From positions 6,498-17,973 of the forward strand of contig DIAQ01000052.1 in NCBI GenBank assembly GCA_002414865.1: DNA of 11,476 nucleotides, in the 5' to 3' direction. Origin of the DNA: a candidate division Hyd24-12 bacterium UBA5074 (lineage in GTDB: Bacteria > Fermentibacterota > Fermentibacteria > Fermentibacterales > Fermentibacteraceae). Position 1 is the first letter of the stretch, and each line of letters opens with the position of its first letter. Of this stretch, positions 8,164 through 11,476 are shown piece by piece. Position numbers and translations under genes: made by a program. The notes beneath the pieces are model-generated. The model was not told where the DNA came from. It worked only from the letters and a program-made list of their open reading frames with translations, and ran no database searches.

Positions 8164-8921
8164 CGCGCTTCGGCCCCCGGGGGGGTGACGAGCTTCACGA
8201 AGGCCTGCTCGAGAGTCGCAGAACCTGCGGATCCCATCAGGGCGGCAGGCGTTCCGCACGCCGAGATGCGCCCTCCATGGATGACGGCGATGCGGTCACA
8301 GAGCCTCTCGGCTTCTGCCAGGATGTGAGTGGAGTATATGACGGCGTGCCCGGAGGTCCTGAAGCCCGAGATCATATCCACCATCTCGTGGGCGTTCAGG
8401 ACATCCAGCCCCTGCGTGGGCTCGTCGAAGATCAGCACCGCCGGCTCGTGCACGATGGTCCTGGCGATGGAGACCTTCTGCTTCATCCCCTGGGAGAGCT
8501 TGTCCACCCAGACGCCTGCGAAGCGTCCCATGTCCATCTGCTCGATCAGAGATTCGACCCGCTGCTTCACCCTGTCGGCACGATAGCCGTTGACCCGGGC
8601 GAAGAACTCCAGCGTTTCACGGGTCGTGAGCCTGGGATAGAGTGCGGTGGTCGAGGAGTAGTAGCCGATGAGCCTCCTCACGCCGGAAGCGTCCCCCACG
8701 ACGTCGCGGCCCATCACGAGCGCGGTGCCCGAAGTGGGCTGCAGCACGGTGGCCAGTATCCTCAGGGTCGTGGTCTTGCCGGCGCCGTTCACTCCGAGGA
8801 GCCCCATGATCTCTCCGCAGTCGACATCCAGGCTGATCCCGTCGACCGCGCGGACCTCGCCGCGGGAGGCGTCGCTGTAGACCTTCACAAGATCCCTTAC
8901 CTCGATGGCTCTTTCAGACAC
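8160..8921 (-). CDS. ABC transporter ATPase, NatA-like
   Basis: This 253-residue cytoplasmic ATPase powers the exporter formed with its neighbours. Walker A is GVNGAGKT (43-50), the signature is LSQGM (142-146), Walker B is AVLIFDEPTQGLD (161-173, catalytic Glu 167), and the switch His is H199 in YSTHI. The Q-loop region reads GYYSSTTALYPRLT (86-99) without the usual Gln, as in NatA-type ATPases, and together with LSQGM supports a NatA (Na+ efflux) or related ABC-2 exporter. The GTG start at 8921 has AAAGG 7 nt upstream (and GGGAGG 13 nt upstream); it overlaps the end of the previous permease gene by 8 nt. A longer frame begins at 9008 but would overlap that gene by 95 nt and adds a Pro/Gly/Arg-rich tail foreign to the family. 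What is exported cannot be read from the sequence; Na+ is one option, a drug or peptide another. Confidence 0.94.
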   Translation of the reverse strand: MSERAIEVRDLVKVYSDASRGEVRAVDGISLDVDCGEIMGLLGVNGAGKTTTLRILATVLQPTSGTALVMGRDVVGDASGVRRLIGYYSSTTALYPRLTTRETLEFFARVNGYRADRVKQRVESLIEQMDMGRFAGVWVDKLSQGMKQKVSIARTIVHEPAVLIFDEPTQGLDVLNAHEMVDMISGFRTSGHAVIYSTHILAEAERLCDRIAVIHGGRISACGTPAALMGSAGSATLEQAFVKLVTPPGAEAR

Positions 8922-10158
8922 CTGCGGACCTTTCCCTCCCGGACCGGAACACCCGGAGCAGGCCGGGCCTTCCCTTGTCCGGGGGCGTGAGGGCCTGATC
9001 CCTGCCAAGCATCCTGGCAGCTGCGAAGAGGCCTGCAGCCACGAAGACGAGCGTAGAAAGCGTGGTAATCGCCATGTCCAGCGCCGCGGGAGGCCGCACC
9101 AGTGCCTCCTTCGCCATCATCGCCACGTTCACGACGGGCACGGCGGCGATTCCGCTGCCGTAGGTGAGCCCCGGAGACTGCAGGAAGACCACCGGGATTA
9201 TCGACACCATGTAGAAGGGGGTGATCATCGCCTGGCCCTCCTTGAAAGTCCTGGCGTACGCCCCGAACAGGATCATTCCGGTGGCCAGGAAGGCGGCCAT
9301 CAGAACCGCTCCGAGCGCGAGGGAAGGCAGCGCATGGAGAGGTATCGAGAGCTCGACGGCCTCGCCCGACTGCCTCAGCAGGGGGCCGAGGAGAGAAGAC
9401 ATGGAGACGGTCATGGCCGCTATGTTGAGCAGGCCCGAGGCAAGGCCGAAGAAGCCAACGTACAGGAACTTGGAGATGAGGATCTCCACCCTGCCGGCGG
9501 AGGTGGAGAGAGTGGTCTCCCATGTCTGCCTCTCGCGCTCGCCGGCGAAGGCGTCCACGGCCGGGTAGAAGCAGCCCACCGAGGCCATGGCGATGAATGT
9601 GATCGGTATTATCAGCCCGAGGATGAAGGCGCCCATCTGCCTGCTGCTGGCCGTATTCTGGAGCTCGAGCTGCAGAGGCGTCCACTCGCGGGGCGAGATG
9701 CCCAGGGATGCGAGCAGATTCCTCAGCCATGAGCCGCGCTCGTCCAGCAGCGAGCTCACGGCATTGTCCGATGCGATCCTGCTTCGCTCGCGCGAGCCGT
9801 CGCGGAGAACCGTGAGGGGAGGCCTGCCGCCACAGCCGGAGGTGTCGCCGGCCTGCACCACCGCAGCTTCGATGGAGCCGTCCAGCAGAAGGGAATCGGC
9901 CCGGTCTCCCGCCTGAACCACCTCTGCCCAGCGGAAGGCCGGTCCCGACGATATCTCAGCGGAGACCCCGCTGACGCCGATCCTCGAGCGTATGCCCGCC
10001 GTGCTCGATTCCACGAGCGACACGACCGTGAAGGCGGCCCAGATCATGAACGGGTAGAGAAGAAGGGGGATGAGCAGGGAGTTCACGACGATGTTCTTTT
10101 CCCTGAGAGCACAGCGGATCTCGCGGGCCAGCAGTGCCGAGATCCTGCGGCAACTCAT
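8914..10158 (-). CDS. ABC-2 family permease (NatB-like), second membrane subunit
   Basis: This 414-residue permease has an N-terminal helix at about 23-47, an extracytoplasmic domain (about 50-172), and a C-terminal group of about five helices (175-200, 229-252, 281-303, 311-327, 362-382). The motif GERERQTWETTLSTSAGRVEI (206-226) matches the GERERGTLETLLASSASRADI motif of the partner permease, so the two are paralogous in this region. This one lacks the CPBP extension and its C-terminus (384-414) is a short basic tail. With one ATPase gene between them, the likely product is a heterodimeric permease pair with an ATPase dimer. The ATG at 10158 has GGGGAGG 9 nt upstream and lies 22 nt after the MscS stop. 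The frame extends upstream to 10281, but those 41 residues are Arg/Pro-rich and overlap the MscS gene, so I exclude them. Confidence 0.92.
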   Translation of the reverse strand: MSCRRISALLAREIRCALREKNIVVNSLLIPLLLYPFMIWAAFTVVSLVESSTAGIRSRIGVSGVSAEISSGPAFRWAEVVQAGDRADSLLLDGSIEAAVVQAGDTSGCGGRPPLTVLRDGSRERSRIASDNAVSSLLDERGSWLRNLLASLGISPREWTPLQLELQNTASSRQMGAFILGLIIPITFIAMASVGCFYPAVDAFAGERERQTWETTLSTSAGRVEILISKFLYVGFFGLASGLLNIAAMTVSMSSLLGPLLRQSGEAVELSIPLHALPSLALGAVLMAAFLATGMILFGAYARTFKEGQAMITPFYMVSIIPVVFLQSPGLTYGSGIAAVPVVNVAMMAKEALVRPPAALDMAITTLSTLVFVAAGLFAAARMLGRDQALTPPDKGRPGLLRVFRSGRERSAGV

Positions 10159-10167
10159 CTTCCCGGC

Positions 10168-10174
10168 CCTCCCC
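10168..10174 (-). promoter_or_regulatory. Ribosome binding site of the first ABC-2 permease
   Basis: On the minus strand GGGGAGG lies 9 nt before the ATG at 10158, in the 22-bp gap after the MscS stop codon. It supports the short start and shows that the ABC genes can be translated independently of the channel gene, though they are likely transcribed with it. Confidence 0.65.
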
Positions 10175-10180
10175 GGGAGG

Positions 10181-11476
10181 TCAGATGCCGAAGAAACCTC
10201 GGATCCTCCGGATGATGTCCGCCTTCTGGGGCGCCTGGGTCCTCTGCCCCTCCGCCGCCGATTCGGCGGCCTTCTCGGCAAGCCCCGTCATGCGGTCTGA
10301 CAAGGCCTTGCTGAGGGCATCCACGGCGTTGGCATCGCTCGCGATGATGCTGATGAAATCAGCCTTCGAGAGGACCATGACCTCGGTCTCGGCTTCGGAG
10401 ATCACGGATGCGCTCCGGGGCTCGCCCGTGAGCAGGCTCATCTCGCCGAAGAACTGCCCGGCTCCCAGTTTCGCGACGAGCTTCCGGTCTCCGGAGGCGC
10501 CTGCGCTGACCATCACTCTCACCGATCCGGACTTGATGACGTACATCGAATCGCCCGTGTCGCCCTGCCTCACGAGCGTCTCGCCGGCCGTGAAGCGAAG
10601 CAGGGCGGAGGTCGAGGAGACGGATCGGATCTGGTCGTCGGAAAGGCCCTCGAACAGCGGGAGCGACCTCAGCTCGCGGAACATCTCGTCCTGGATCCGC
10701 CGGGCCCTTCTCTCCTCGAAGTCCTCCGGAAGCGAGCGGAGCGTGACATCGCGCTGGGGGAAGGGGATTGCGATCCCACCGCGGTCGAGGGTGTACCAGA
10801 TCCTGGTCTGCACCGCGTCTACGAGGTGGGGCTTCCTGCCGTAGTCGGTGGCCCAGAACCTGACCTCGTAGACTATCGAGGATTCGGAGAATTCCTTGAG
10901 GATGACGCTGGGGGCGGGCTCTTCGAGCGCAGCGCCGCTTTCCGCGACCGCCGCCAGGAGGGCGCTCCTGGCCTGCCCCGGAGGCGTGGCATATGGGAGG
11001 CCGATCTCGATCCTGAGCATGAAGGGGGTGAGCCTGGTGTAGTTGATGATCATCTGCTTGGTGACCGTGGAATTGGGCATGATGACGGCGTTGTTGCTGC
11101 GGGTCCTCAACGTCAGGGTCCGCCAGCTCATCTGCTGGATCTGCCCCTCCTCGCCGCTGATGCTCACCCAGTCGCCCACCACGAACGGCCTCTCCATCTG
11201 GAGGGCCATGCCCGCCACGACGCCTCCGAGCACGTCCTGAAGCGAGAGGCCGACGACTGCGGAGAGCACCGTGGAGGTCACGAGGAAGGCGTTGGGATTG
11301 ACCCCGAAGATCGTCTTGAGCAGGCTGATCGCGACGCCGGCCAGCACCAGGAAGTTGATCACGTCGATGACGAGCCTGGGTATCGAGATGCCCCTTCTCT
11401 GCCTGAACAGGTAGTCCCAGACGATCATGTTGAAGAGCTGAAGGATCGCATTGGCGGCGAGCAGGATGGTTACGGT
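10181..11476 (-). CDS. MscS-type channel with C-terminal cyclic-nucleotide-binding domain, 5' truncated
   Basis: The reading frame is open to the window edge: the 16 codons upstream of the ATG at 11428 (TVTILLAANAILQLFN) are hydrophobic and fit an MscS membrane segment, so 11428 is not the start. Numbered from that Met, a helix lies at 18-40, then the pore-lining helix and beta domain start VVGLSLQDVLGGVVAGM (58-74) and ERPFVVGDWV, with the family motif VIMPNS (115-120) and IPFP (221-224). A cNMP-binding domain follows (about 255-365): LPLFEGLSDDQI at its start, the phosphate-binding segment FGEMSLLTGEPRSAS (327-341) with Arg 338, and a last part at 343-362. The tail ends in an amphipathic stretch, DIIRRIRGFFGI. 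MscS relatives of this kind are called bCNG channels; they can show ligand-gated activity with little mechanosensitivity. The gene leads the operon with the ABC exporter. Which nucleotide binds is unknown. Confidence 0.93.
   Translation of the reverse strand, partial: TVTILLAANAILQLFNMIVWDYLFRQRRGISIPRLVIDVINFLVLAGVAISLLKTIFGVNPNAFLVTSTVLSAVVGLSLQDVLGGVVAGMALQMERPFVVGDWVSISGEEGQIQQMSWRTLTLRTRSNNAVIMPNSTVTKQMIINYTRLTPFMLRIEIGLPYATPPGQARSALLAAVAESGAALEEPAPSVILKEFSESSIVYEVRFWATDYGRKPHLVDAVQTRIWYTLDRGGIAIPFPQRDVTLRSLPEDFEERRARRIQDEMFRELRSLPLFEGLSDDQIRSVSSTSALLRFTAGETLVRQGDTGDSMYVIKSGSVRVMVSAGASGDRKLVAKLGAGQFFGEMSLLTGEPRSASVISEAETEVMVLSKADFISIIASDANAVDALSKALSDRMTGLAEKAAESAAEGQRTQAPQKADIIRRIRGFFGI

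Noticed and set aside
8164..8259. N-terminal extension of the permease-protease
   Set aside because: It would overlap the ATPase by about 100 nt and adds 32 Arg/Pro-rich residues. The GTG at 8163 overlaps the ATPase stop as expected for coupled genes.
8136..9732. Two plus-strand frames of 284 and 275 residues
   Set aside because: They are antisense to the ATPase and permease genes, with charged low-complexity products and no supporting start signals.
10159..10281. N-terminal extension of the first ABC-2 permease
   Set aside because: It overlaps the MscS coding end and adds 41 Arg/Pro-rich residues; the ATG at 10158 has a good ribosome binding site.
11426..11428. ATG as the start of the MscS gene
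   Set aside because: The frame stays open and hydrophobic to the window edge, and MscS proteins need further membrane helices upstream, so the gene is truncated by the window.

Overview
The window is a gene-dense, GC-rich stretch of bacterial chromosome. Arginine is often coded by AGG, and several genes appear to start with GTG. I see no tRNA, rRNA, insertion sequence, phage gene or CRISPR array. Hybrid histidine kinases, a CASTOR/POLLUX-type channel, an MscS channel fused to a cyclic-nucleotide domain, and an ABC-2 permease fused to a CPBP protease suggest an environmental Gram-negative-type bacterium. An uncultured lineage of the FCB/PVC kind is possible, but this placement is a weak inference from gene content and codon style.

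Layout: two convergent gene blocks meet at about 6200. The plus-strand block (1-6197) holds the 3' part of a hybrid histidine kinase (the window opens one residue after the expected phosphoacceptor histidine), a short AT-richer gap, a 257-residue five-helix membrane protein with a PH-like tail, a CASTOR/POLLUX-type channel with two RCK-like regions, and a complete three-PAS hybrid histidine kinase. The minus-strand block is read from 11476 down to 6205. It holds an MscS channel with a C-terminal cyclic-nucleotide-binding domain (its N-terminus lies outside the window), then three overlapping or closely spaced genes for a NatAB-like ABC-2 exporter: permease, ATPase, and a permease fused to a CPBP-type intramembrane protease. 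The stop codons of the two blocks are 7 bp apart, inside a nested inverted repeat.

How the genes may work together: three systems that move ions or respond to membrane state lie side by side. These are a ligand-gated cation channel with a membrane partner candidate, a mechanosensitive or cyclic-nucleotide-gated channel, and a possible Na+/drug exporter of the NatAB type. Two soluble-looking hybrid kinases without a DNA-binding output sit with them. My reading is an ion and osmotic homeostasis neighbourhood; this rests on family assignments and proximity, not on direct evidence. The least familiar parts are the 257-residue protein next to the channel and the protease-permease fusion.
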